NCBI RefSeq assembly: GCF_000521215.1
Contig: NZ_KI928941.1
Coordinates: 119,383 to 183,382, forward strand
Reading direction: 5' to 3'
Length of the DNA stretch: 64,000 nucleotides
Source: Labrenzia sp. DG1229
GTDB lineage: Bacteria; Pseudomonadota; Alphaproteobacteria; Rhizobiales; Stappiaceae
Made by a program: the position numbers and the translations under genes. Below, piece by piece: positions 35,077 through 43,528 of this stretch. The notes beneath the pieces were generated by a model, which was given only the letters and a program-made list of their open reading frames with translations, ran no database searches and had not been told where the DNA came from. Numbering within the stretch: position 1 is the first letter of the stretch; each line of letters opens with the position of its first letter.

Positions 35077-35571
35077 GTGGGTTCACCGTCCACTGAAGAG
35101 ACCGGTCCGCGCCCTGCGGGCTGGTTCAAGCGGCTGGAAATACTGCTGGTGGTTTCAGGGGCAGCGATCGTCTTCGCGCTCATGGGACTGTCCGTCTCTG
35201 ATGCCCTGCTCAGATCGTTCTTCAACAAACCCATCTTCGGCGCGAACGACTATGCGCAGATCCTGCTGTCCTTTGCCATCGCGATCAGTTTCCCTCTGTG
35301 CGTGCTCTCCGGCCGCCTGATCGCCATCGATACGCTTTTGCGCCGCTTTCCTGCGCCTGTGCAAAGCCTTCTCGACTGGTCAACGACGATCCTCGGAATT
35401 GCAATGCTCGCCTATCTTGCCTGGCGGTCATTCTTCAATGCACTGGAAGCTGCGACATTCGGGGAAACGACCCTTTTGCTGCAGCTCCCCTTTGCGCCGT
35501 CCTACTACGCGGTTGCGATCGGCTGCGGCCTGTCCGCCCTGGTGCTGTTGCTGGAAAGAATAGCCAAATGA
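35077..35571 (+). CDS. TRAP transporter small permease (DctQ type)
   Basis: A 164-residue membrane protein with four helices (LEILLVVSGAAIVFALMGLS at about 20-40, AQILLSFAIAISFPLCVLSG near 65-85). The pattern LSVSDALLRSFFNKPIFGAN is the DctQ type. It starts with GTG three bases after the dctP stop and overlaps dctM by four bases (ATGA). Confidence 0.88.
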   Translation: MGSPSTEETGPRPAGWFKRLEILLVVSGAAIVFALMGLSVSDALLRSFFNKPIFGANDYAQILLSFAIAISFPLCVLSGRLIAIDTLLRRFPAPVQSLLDWSTTILGIAMLAYLAWRSFFNALEAATFGETTLLLQLPFAPSYYAVAIGCGLSALVLLLERIAK

Positions 35572-36872
35572 GCCCCGAAGTTTACGGCGTTCTCGGTTTC
35601 GCTGCGCTTTTCCTGCTGCTGGCACTCGGCACGCCGGTTGCCATTTCGCTCCTCGTCGTCGGCTTTGCAGGAACTGTCATTCTGTCGGGCTTCACAGCGG
35701 CCGCCTTCACGCTGAGCGGCCAGGTCTTTGCGACGGTGACCGTCTATGAACTGACAATCATTCCCTTGTTTATCCTGATGGGAAATCTCGCTTCGTCCGC
35801 CGGTCTCAGCCGGGATCTTTTCGAAGCTGCCCATAAGGTGATCGGCCACATGAAAGGCGGACTGGCCGCCGCAACGATCATGGGCTGCGCCGGGTTTGCC
35901 GCCCTGTCAGGCTCGTCCATCGCTTCCGCCGTGACGATGGGAAAGGTCGCCTATCCGGAAATGCGACGGTTCAACTACGGCGCCAGGCTCGCAACAGGAT
36001 CCATCGCGGCGGGCGGAACACTCGGTATCCTTATTCCCCCCTCCACCGGCTTTGTGATCTACGCCATTTTGACCGAGCAGTCGATCGGCCGCCTGTTCAT
36101 GGCCGGGGTTCTGCCCGGCCTGCTCCTGACGTCGATGTTTCTCATGGCGATTGCCCTCGTTACCTTTCTACGGCCGGATGAAGCCCCGCGCGGCCCGGAA
36201 TTCGGCTTTCGCGAAAAGCTCGCGAGCCTGCTCAGGGCGACCGGGATTGGCGTGATTATCCTGATCACCATTGGAGGTATCTACACCGGATTCTTCACGC
36301 CGGTCGAAGCGGCAGGGGTTGGTGCCTTCTTTGCCCTGGTCATGCTGATTGTCCGCCGCAAATGCTCGCTGCCGGAACTCTATCAGATCAGCTCGGAAAC
36401 CCTGAAAACCACGGGGATGGCCTTTTTTATCCTCATCGGCGCCAATGTCTTCGCACCCTTCGTGGCGCTGTCCCATCTGCCCGCGACAATCGCCGACAGC
36501 ATGACCGGATTGGCGCTCGGTCCCTACGGAACGCTCTTTCTCATCCTTCTCGGTTACGTCATTCTGGGAATGTTCATCGAAGGGCTGTCTCTTCTGGTCA
36601 TCACCTTGCCGATTGTGTTTCCCCTGATCGTCGGCCTCGGCTTCGATCCGATCTGGCTGGGTGTCGTCATGGTGATCGTGCTGGAGATGGGCCTGATTTC
36701 CCCGCCCGTCGGCGTCAATGTCTTCATCGTCAAGAGCGTGGTACCCGACGTTCCGATCGAGACTATTTTTGCGGGTATCATGCCGTTCTGGCTCGCGATG
36801 ATAGCGACCCTGGCCCTCATCGTGGCCTTTCCCGACATCGCCCTTCTCATCCCGAACGCCATGTTCAACTAG
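35568..36872 (+). CDS. TRAP transporter large permease (DctM type)
   Basis: A 434-residue, about 12-helix carrier with DctM motifs: LTIIPLFILMGNLASSAGLS, AALSGSSIASAVTMGKVAYP, GTLGILIPPSTGFVIYAILT, GFFTPVEAAGVGAFFALVML and GLISPPVGVNVFIV. The start ATG overlaps the dctQ stop, and homology begins there (MSPEVYGVLGFAALFLLLAL). The set dctPQM plus marR-dehalogenase makes a compact uptake-and-dehalogenation module. Confidence 0.92.
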   Translation: MSPEVYGVLGFAALFLLLALGTPVAISLLVVGFAGTVILSGFTAAAFTLSGQVFATVTVYELTIIPLFILMGNLASSAGLSRDLFEAAHKVIGHMKGGLAAATIMGCAGFAALSGSSIASAVTMGKVAYPEMRRFNYGARLATGSIAAGGTLGILIPPSTGFVIYAILTEQSIGRLFMAGVLPGLLLTSMFLMAIALVTFLRPDEAPRGPEFGFREKLASLLRATGIGVIILITIGGIYTGFFTPVEAAGVGAFFALVMLIVRRKCSLPELYQISSETLKTTGMAFFILIGANVFAPFVALSHLPATIADSMTGLALGPYGTLFLILLGYVILGMFIEGLSLLVITLPIVFPLIVGLGFDPIWLGVVMVIVLEMGLISPPVGVNVFIVKSVVPDVPIETIFAGIMPFWLAMIATLALIVAFPDIALLIPNAMFN

Positions 36873-37011
36873 CGCAGAAACGCTTCCGGATCGGTTGATA
36901 CAATTGATACATTCAGCAATGCCCAACTGATAAGCTGGCGCTGTATTCGGGTTTGGCCGGTTCGCGACATTTGCGATATCGGCACCGGCAGGCAGAACAG
37001 AGTGGGAACTG

Positions 37012-40000
37012 ATGTTGCGAACGGTCGAGGGAAGCGCTGCCGGCCGGAATGCCGGTGCAGAAGAGGACGCGGCAGAACTCGCACTGCTGAGAGAAGCTGC
37101 CGGTGCACTGCGGGAAGGCTTCGCCCTCTTTGATTCATCCTTCCGGCTCCGGATGTGCAACCACACCTACCGCAATCTCGCATGCGCAGTGGACGCACCT
37201 GCTCCCGAAGCCGGCGAAAGCGCTGAAAACCTCTTTCTGAAAAGTTTCAATAGCGGCTGTTTTGTATTTCCGGAAGAGACCGACATCTCCGCCTTGAGCA
37301 CCGCCGTTGTCGACACTCTGCGTGACGGCACCAGGGAGGTGGAGGTGAAGCGTAACGATGGTCGCATCGTTTCTCTCACGGGAAAGCTCACAGAAACAGG
37401 CGGATTTCTTGTGTCTGCCGTTGATGTCACCACGGAGCGGAAGGCCGCGCCGGCCGAACACGGCGAACGGGATCGTGCGAATGCACAACTGAGAGATGCG
37501 GTAGAGGCTCTCGATGAAGGTATTGTTCTCTATGATCGGGAACAGCGGCTGGTTTTTGCCAACAGCCGCTACTCCGAAATACTGGGGCCGCACAGCTGCC
37601 TTCTGGTTCCGGGCGTCCCCATGCAGGCCATCGTCGGCGAAGCTGTCGCCAGTGGACAGATCTCGATCACCAGGGGTCCGGATGGTGGCATCGCCGGTAT
37701 TCTTCGAACCCTCGAGGAAAGAGGGAATCTCAAGATCGAAGTTGAAGTGGCTGATGGAACCCAGCGGGAGATCACGCTCGCCCGTCTAAAGGATGGCAGC
37801 ATCGTAGCAACAGCATGCGATATCACGGAGCAAAGAACAACCCAGGCCCGCGCCCGGCAATTGCTCAACGATGCCATCGAAGGCGTTGATTTCGGGATCG
37901 CGCTGGTTGGTGACGATGATCGGCTTGTTTTCGCCAACCGGAAATTTCGCCAACTTGGCGACCCGAACGGCAATCTGCTGACAGCCGGAAGAACCATGCG
38001 CGAAATACATGCCGAAGCCATCAGAACCGGATTGTTCCCGCTTCCACCCGGCGCTGCGCCGGACGCGCTGCTCGATGACCTGGATCAGCTAATCCGGGAG
38101 GCAGCCAAAGGCTTCCAGATACCCAACAACCACGGTAGTTCGCTTGTTGGCAATGTCTACGAAACCGCCTTGCAAGGCCGGCTTTTTACGATCGAGGACG
38201 TAACGGAACATGTTCGGGCCGAACGCCTGTTTACCGACACTGTTGCCCGTCTTCCGGTAGGGGTCGCAATCGAAGGCCCCGAGGGGCAGTTTACCCATTG
38301 CAACGACGCGTTCGCAGGGCCCTTCAATCTGACATCGAAGGAGATCCTGGAGTATTCCGATGTCGAAAGGATTGCGCTCCTGGCACCACAGATCGCCACG
38401 ATCAAGGGCATGCCGGTTGGAGACAAGGCCGCCGAGGCCTTCACACAGGCGGTCATGCTGCAGCGTGCAACGCTGATGCCGATGGAGGTCACTTTCAAGG
38501 ACGGGCGGCACTATGTTGTCGAGCGCGCCTTCACCGAAAATGACGGAAGGGTTGTCGTTGTCACCGACGTCACGGCCCTGAAAAAGGCGGAAACACGAAG
38601 CCTCGAAGTGCTCAACGATGCCATTGAATCGCTCGATGAGGGGTTGGCACTGTTCGACACCGATCTGAATTTCGTCATGGGTAACCGGAAGTATTTCGAC
38701 CTTTACTTCAGTGACGAACCACCACCTGACGGAAATGAAAATCTCGTCTCTCTGCTGAACCGCTTGTTCGACGCCGGTATCATTCTGATACCGGAAGGGA
38801 TCAGCAAAAAGGACTACATTGACAGGTTGACAGGTCTCGTTGGCACCTACCGGAAAAACGAGACGGTCAAACTCGCCGACGGCACCATATTGCTTGCCTC
38901 TGCGCACCAGACGGAGCTCGACTGCTACCTTATCTCTTTCACCGACATTACCGAACAGCGAAGAGCCGAAGAAGAACAGCGGGAGGCTGACCTCCTGCTG
39001 CGCACGATCGTGGAAGCCTGCCCCGCAAACTTTCTCGTTTCGCGCGTGGAAGACGGCAAGATCATCTACTGCCCGCCGGCCTCGCGCGAGCGCTTCGGCA
39101 AGATCAAATCGACCTTGAGCTTCTTTATGCACCCGGAAGATCGCGAAAAATACCTCGAGGCCCTGTTGCCGACGGGATCACTCGATGACTACCGGGTCCA
39201 GTTCCGCCGCGCCGACGGTTCGATCATGCAGGGCCTGACCGCGGCGCGGATAACCGACTACAAGGGCGAGGATGTTATCGTGTCCTCGACGCGCGATATT
39301 TCCGATCAGCTTGCTATGCAGGAAGAACTGGAAAAGCAACGCGAAATCTCTCATCAGAATGAAAAACTGTCAGCCCTGGGTGAACTTCTCGCCGGGGTTG
39401 CCCACGAGCTAAACAATCCGCTGTCCATTGTTATCGGCTACGCACAGATGCTGGAAGGCAAACTGGACGATCCGGTTCTTTCCAAACGGGTCGACAGAAT
39501 TGCGCAGGCTGCAGACCGGAGCGCAAGGATCGTAAAGACCTTCCTTGCAATGGCACGGCAGAAGCCCGCCAGGATAGAGCAATGTTCGCTCAACGACATT
39601 GTTTCGATCGCACAGGAGATTGGCGGCTATGGGCTGCGTGCCAACGGTATTCAGGTCGTGACGGATTTCGATGAAGCTCTTCCTCCAGTCGCAGGCGACG
39701 GTGATCAGCTGGTTCAGGTTTTCACCAATCTCATCGTGAATGCGGAACACGCGTTGACCCCGCTGGGAGAAAACGGTGTGCTTACGCTCCGTTCCTTCCA
39801 CGACGTCGACAATGATCATTCGGTGATCGAAATAAGGGATAACGGTCCCGGTATTGCGAAGGAACTTCAGGCGCGCATATTCGAACCGTTCTTTACGACC
39901 AAGGATGTCGGAGAAGGAACAGGTGTGGGTCTGGCTTTTTCTCATCGCATTATCGACACGCATGACGGCGTTCTCGAAGTTGCTTCCGGTCCGGATATCG

Positions 40001-40464
40001 GGACCAGTTTTTTCGTCCGCTTGCGCGCCAAAAGACCCGATACAACGCAGCAGCCGTTGATCGACGCACCAGCAGAGACTTTGGTAAAGCAGCGAGTTCT
40101 TGTCATCGACGACGAACCGGATGTCGGCGAGTTGATTACCGATCTTCTGACGGAAATGGGATGCGAGACCACGTTGGCGCCAGATGCAAGAGAAGCTCTT
40201 TCACTTCTTTCCGACAGTGTTTTCGATATCATTATCAGCGATTTCAAGATGCCAGGCATGAACGGCGAGGAATTTTACGCGGCCCTGCAAAAAAGCTTGC
40301 CCGGATACATGGATCGTATTGGATTCGTGACGGGAGACTCGATGGGCAAGGCGGTTACGCATTTTCTGACCGAAAGCAAACGTCCCCATATTGAAAAACC
40401 GATTTCCAGAACCGAGCTGGAGGCCCTGGTCAGGCAGCTTGGTGCCCGGGAGAACCAGCCATGA
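37012..40464 (+). CDS. soluble hybrid histidine kinase with six PAS-like domains
   Basis: An 1150-residue protein with no transmembrane segment, so it senses inside the cell. Six PAS-like units begin near residues 30, 160, 284, 405, 534 and 663; four share the phrase DAIEs-LDEG-ALFD-N-KY (for example LNDAIESLDEGLALFDTDLN). A HisKA domain follows with GVAHELNNPLSIVIGYAQML (histidine near 797), then a HATPase (DNGPGIA, FTTKDVGEGTGVGL, 925-1005), and a C-terminal receiver (VIDDEPDVGELI; phospho-Asp in ISDFKMPGMNG near 1076). The stop overlaps the response-regulator start by four bases. Ligand unknown; the repeated PAS units may bind haem, flavin or small molecules. Confidence 0.9.
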   Translation: MLRTVEGSAAGRNAGAEEDAAELALLREAAGALREGFALFDSSFRLRMCNHTYRNLACAVDAPAPEAGESAENLFLKSFNSGCFVFPEETDISALSTAVVDTLRDGTREVEVKRNDGRIVSLTGKLTETGGFLVSAVDVTTERKAAPAEHGERDRANAQLRDAVEALDEGIVLYDREQRLVFANSRYSEILGPHSCLLVPGVPMQAIVGEAVASGQISITRGPDGGIAGILRTLEERGNLKIEVEVADGTQREITLARLKDGSIVATACDITEQRTTQARARQLLNDAIEGVDFGIALVGDDDRLVFANRKFRQLGDPNGNLLTAGRTMREIHAEAIRTGLFPLPPGAAPDALLDDLDQLIREAAKGFQIPNNHGSSLVGNVYETALQGRLFTIEDVTEHVRAERLFTDTVARLPVGVAIEGPEGQFTHCNDAFAGPFNLTSKEILEYSDVERIALLAPQIATIKGMPVGDKAAEAFTQAVMLQRATLMPMEVTFKDGRHYVVERAFTENDGRVVVVTDVTALKKAETRSLEVLNDAIESLDEGLALFDTDLNFVMGNRKYFDLYFSDEPPPDGNENLVSLLNRLFDAGIILIPEGISKKDYIDRLTGLVGTYRKNETVKLADGTILLASAHQTELDCYLISFTDITEQRRAEEEQREADLLLRTIVEACPANFLVSRVEDGKIIYCPPASRERFGKIKSTLSFFMHPEDREKYLEALLPTGSLDDYRVQFRRADGSIMQGLTAARITDYKGEDVIVSSTRDISDQLAMQEELEKQREISHQNEKLSALGELLAGVAHELNNPLSIVIGYAQMLEGKLDDPVLSKRVDRIAQAADRSARIVKTFLAMARQKPARIEQCSLNDIVSIAQEIGGYGLRANGIQVVTDFDEALPPVAGDGDQLVQVFTNLIVNAEHALTPLGENGVLTLRSFHDVDNDHSVIEIRDNGPGIAKELQARIFEPFFTTKDVGEGTGVGLAFSHRIIDTHDGVLEVASGPDIGTSFFVRLRAKRPDTTQQPLIDAPAETLVKQRVLVIDDEPDVGELITDLLTEMGCETTLAPDAREALSLLSDSVFDIIISDFKMPGMNGEEFYAALQKSLPGYMDRIGFVTGDSMGKAVTHFLTESKRPHIEKPISRTELEALVRQLGARENQP

Positions 40465-41177
40465 ATGCAATGACGGACAACAGACTGATACTTGTCTGTG
40501 ACGACGAACCTCATCTCAGGGAAATGGTTGCCGAATATCTGAGCGAAAGAGGGTATGGCATTCTGGAGGCCGCCAGTGCGTCGGATATGAAATCCCTGCT
40601 TGAAAGCAAGACACCCGATCTGATTGTGCTGGACATAAACATGCCCGGCACGGACGGACTGACGGCGCTCAGGGAGCTCAGGTCTTCTTCCGAGATCCCG
40701 GTCATCATGCTGACGGCGGCAAGCGAAGTGATCGACCGTGTCATTGGACTTGAAATGGGTGCCGATGACTACGTCGGAAAACCGGTGGACTTGCGCGAAC
40801 TGGAGGCCCGTATCAAGGCGACCCTGCGCCGCCAGAACCTGGTACATGCAGAGATAGAGCAAAAGGACAAGGTCCGCGGAACCGTGGTTTTTGGTCCGTG
40901 CCGGCTCGACCTTGACGGGGCAAGACTGTTCGACAAGGGCGGCGATGAAATCCCGCTGACCGCGATGGAATTCAGCCTGCTAAGGGTATTTGTGGAAAAC
41001 CGCGGCCGTGTTCTCAACCGCGATCAGCTTCTTGAACAGGCGCATGACAAGGGCTGGGAGCCCTTCGACCGCTCGATCGACCTGAGAATTTCCAGATTGA
41101 GAAGAAAAATCGAGAACAATCCAACCAAGCCGGAAACCATCCGGACCGTGCGTGGTATCGGCTATGTATTCGACTAG
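40461..41177 (+). CDS. OmpR/PhoB-type response regulator
   Basis: A 238-residue regulator: receiver domain (LVCDDEPHLREMVAEYLSER, phospho-acceptor in LIVLDINMPGTDGL near residue 57, MLTAA and KPVD as the Thr and Lys positions) and an OmpR winged helix (LTAMEFSLLRVFVENRGRVL, DRSIDLRISRLRRKIE, TVRGIGYVFD). It overlaps the hybrid kinase stop (ATGA), so the two form one two-component system with the kinase's own receiver as an extra relay step. Targets unknown. Confidence 0.93.
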   Translation: MNAMTDNRLILVCDDEPHLREMVAEYLSERGYGILEAASASDMKSLLESKTPDLIVLDINMPGTDGLTALRELRSSSEIPVIMLTAASEVIDRVIGLEMGADDYVGKPVDLRELEARIKATLRRQNLVHAEIEQKDKVRGTVVFGPCRLDLDGARLFDKGGDEIPLTAMEFSLLRVFVENRGRVLNRDQLLEQAHDKGWEPFDRSIDLRISRLRRKIENNPTKPETIRTVRGIGYVFD

Positions 41178-41456
41178 ACCTTTCACGGGTAAAATCCATG
41201 AAAAGATACTCCCGGCGACCTTTCAGGGCCGCAGGGTGTCTCCTTGACAGCCAAGGCGAATGGTCAGGTCATCCGGCCGCAACGGGTCACAGCAAAACGC
41301 GCCTTGAGTTCCATTGTGGCGGGAGCATAAGCTAGCGCCGCGGCAGACACAAATACGCACCGCGATCCCCGCCGAAGGACTGCAAAGATCGAATACGTCC
41401 ACTCCCCGGACATCAACTGAATCAATTCGCTCGCCGTCCTGTCAAAGACATTGGCC

Positions 41457-42191
41457 CTACCTAACGGAAAAATATCCCCGATCCGTCGCGATCGCCGCGA
41501 CCCGGTCTCCGGCGAGCGAGCGGTCAGTCCTCGGGGAACGATACCGGTTGTCCAGAACAAGAATTGTAACGGCATCGACTTCCAGCGCCATATGGCCCGC
41601 GCCGGACGCTGTTTCGAGAATGAGAAGGCGCATGTCGGTTTCCCGATACCCGGCTGCGGTCAGAACGGCACGTTTCAGGAGAACATGATCATCGCAGTCA
41701 CCGGCACCGCGGAGCAGCGTCGAGAGTGGATTTGCCCAATGGTCGTCGGTTGCCGCGTCCCTGAGATACCTGATGTTTCCATTGACAATCTCCTGGACCA
41801 GCGCGGGCTGGACTGCACGCGGCACGGCCTCAACCCGGGAAACCAGCTTCCGCCAGGTCGCTGCACGCCAGTCGCGGCAGGCACCTTTTTCACACGAACG
41901 CAACCAATCTGCCTCGGCCTGCACCCGTGCCCTTGTCATCGCCCAGCGCCGCGCGAGAACCGTACCTGATTTTCGTTTCAGCTCACGGTGTGGCTGTGCG
42001 AAATGGACGGGCACCGGACGCGATCCGGCATCTTGTTCCTGTCCGTTCGGCGCAACATGTTTTCCGATACCGGCCGCAATCCTGAATTCGAAGGCATGTA
42101 CCTGCGATGGAAGCAGCGCACCCATACCGGTGCCCAAGATGCACAAAAGCACCAGCACCGGCTGAAAACCGAAAGAAACTCGCATCGACAT
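41457..42191 (-). CDS. LapG-like transglutaminase-fold periplasmic cysteine protease
   Basis: A 244-residue exported protein (hydrophobic leader RVSFGFQPVLVLLCILGTGM ending near VHA). It belongs to the bacterial transglutaminase-like cysteine protease group. The C-H-D triad is visible: C166 in GAGDCDDHVL, H200 in SGAGHMALEV and D214 in LVLDNRYRSP. LapG cleaves the N-terminus of large type I-secreted adhesins to release them and is held by the c-di-GMP receptor LapD; no lapD-like gene is in the window. It lies downstream of the secretion genes on the same strand, 29 bases beyond the adaptor stop. The natural target is inferred only. Confidence 0.87.
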   Translation of the reverse strand: MSMRVSFGFQPVLVLLCILGTGMGALLPSQVHAFEFRIAAGIGKHVAPNGQEQDAGSRPVPVHFAQPHRELKRKSGTVLARRWAMTRARVQAEADWLRSCEKGACRDWRAATWRKLVSRVEAVPRAVQPALVQEIVNGNIRYLRDAATDDHWANPLSTLLRGAGDCDDHVLLKRAVLTAAGYRETDMRLLILETASGAGHMALEVDAVTILVLDNRYRSPRTDRSLAGDRVAAIATDRGYFSVR

Positions 42192-42220
42192 CTGCCCTGT
42201 TCAGGCACGACGATGCTTGC

Positions 42221-43528
42221 TTATCTTTCGCGCAATGCTTCCGAGCGTGCCTTGATTATTGGCTTCAACAGATAGTCGAGAACCGTTTTATCGCCGGTTA
42301 AGATCGAAGCGCTGACGACCATTCCCGGAATTATTGGTAAAGGATTGCTTTCCGACCCGAGCCAGTTCCGGTCCGTTCTCAAGATCACCCTGTAGAAAGT
42401 TTTGCCTTCTTCATTGGTGATCGTATCCGCGCCGATGCGCTCGACGACACCCGGAATGTCTCCATAGACTGTATAGTCATATGCCGTGACACGCACACGG
42501 GCGGCCTGTCCCGGAAACAGGAACGCAACATCCTGTGGCCGGATCTGTGCTTCGATCAGAAGAGTGTCATCAAGTGGAACGAGTTCAGAGATGTTCTCTC
42601 CCGGTGAGACCACAGCACCGATTGTGGCAACCGAGAACTTGTTGATGATCCCGCGCACCGGGGCCCTGAGCACAGTGCGATTGACCTTGTCACTCGCCGA
42701 CTTGATCGTTTCGTCAAGGATTGTCAGCTCGTTCAAGGACTGCGTCAGGTCTTCATGTGCCCTGGCACGAAAACCGAGAATCGCGCTTTCAAGGCGCGCC
42801 GAGGCTTCCGCAATAGCCGCTTCAGATCGCGGGATGGAGGCATTGAGAAGTTCGACTTCAAGCTTGCCCCCCTGGGCCTCGCGTTCGAGCCGCAGCAGAT
42901 CCATCTTCGGATAAGCACCTGCTTCCGATAGTTTGCGCGCGCTCAGCAGTTCCTCGTTCAGCAATTCTGAAGACAGTTGTTCGCTGACAAGACGCGTTTC
43001 GAGTTCCACCTTTTCCAGCTGCCGTTGGGAAAGCTGTTGCTCGATGACGGAAAGCTCCTGTTTCAATGCGGTCTGGCGTGCGTTGAACAAGGCAAGTTCA
43101 CGGGCCGATGCGGGTCGGCCGGCATCACTCTCATCCAGAACGAGAAGTTCGCCATGGGCTTCCGCTTCCAGGCGTCTGGCTCTTATCACGAGCGCGTTTC
43201 GCTGCTCCTCGAGCTCTCCGAGATTGGCCGCAAAGCCGGTATCGTCGATCCTTATCAGCGGTTCGCCGACATCTACAACATCACCCTCCCTGACGAAGAT
43301 TTCCGCAACGAGCCCGCCTTCCAGAGATTCCACGATTTGAATCTGGCTGGACGGAATCACCCGCCCGTCGCCCGTTGTGACTTCCTCGATCCTGGCAAAA
43401 AAGGCCCAGACGACAAGAGCACCAAGCAAAAGCAGCATGGCCAGAAGAAGACCCCAGATACCGGCATTGTTTCGCCGTTCCAGCGCCGCGCGCACATCGT
43501 TTGCAAAATCCTCATCCACCCGGGGCAC
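42221..43528 (-). CDS. type I secretion periplasmic adaptor (HlyD family)
   Basis: About 435 residues: a cytoplasmic N-terminus, one membrane helix (GIWGLLLAMLLLLGALVVWA), a lipoyl-like piece (TTGDGRVIPSSQIQIVESLE), long coiled coils through the middle (ELEEQRNALVIRARRLEAEA and RQLEKVELETRLVSEQLSSE) and a C-terminal beta domain (VLRAPVRGIINKFSVATIGA, SENISELVPLDDTLLIEAQ-type). It bridges the ABC exporter and TolC. I prefer a GTG start at 43528 because GGGAGG lies five bases upstream; a GTG at 43576 would overlap the exporter gene by 65 bases. Confidence 0.9.
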   Translation of the reverse strand: MPRVDEDFANDVRAALERRNNAGIWGLLLAMLLLLGALVVWAFFARIEEVTTGDGRVIPSSQIQIVESLEGGLVAEIFVREGDVVDVGEPLIRIDDTGFAANLGELEEQRNALVIRARRLEAEAHGELLVLDESDAGRPASARELALFNARQTALKQELSVIEQQLSQRQLEKVELETRLVSEQLSSELLNEELLSARKLSEAGAYPKMDLLRLEREAQGGKLEVELLNASIPRSEAAIAEASARLESAILGFRARAHEDLTQSLNELTILDETIKSASDKVNRTVLRAPVRGIINKFSVATIGAVVSPGENISELVPLDDTLLIEAQIRPQDVAFLFPGQAARVRVTAYDYTVYGDIPGVVERIGADTITNEEGKTFYRVILRTDRNWLGSESNPLPIIPGMVVSASILTGDKTVLDYLLKPIIKARSEALRER

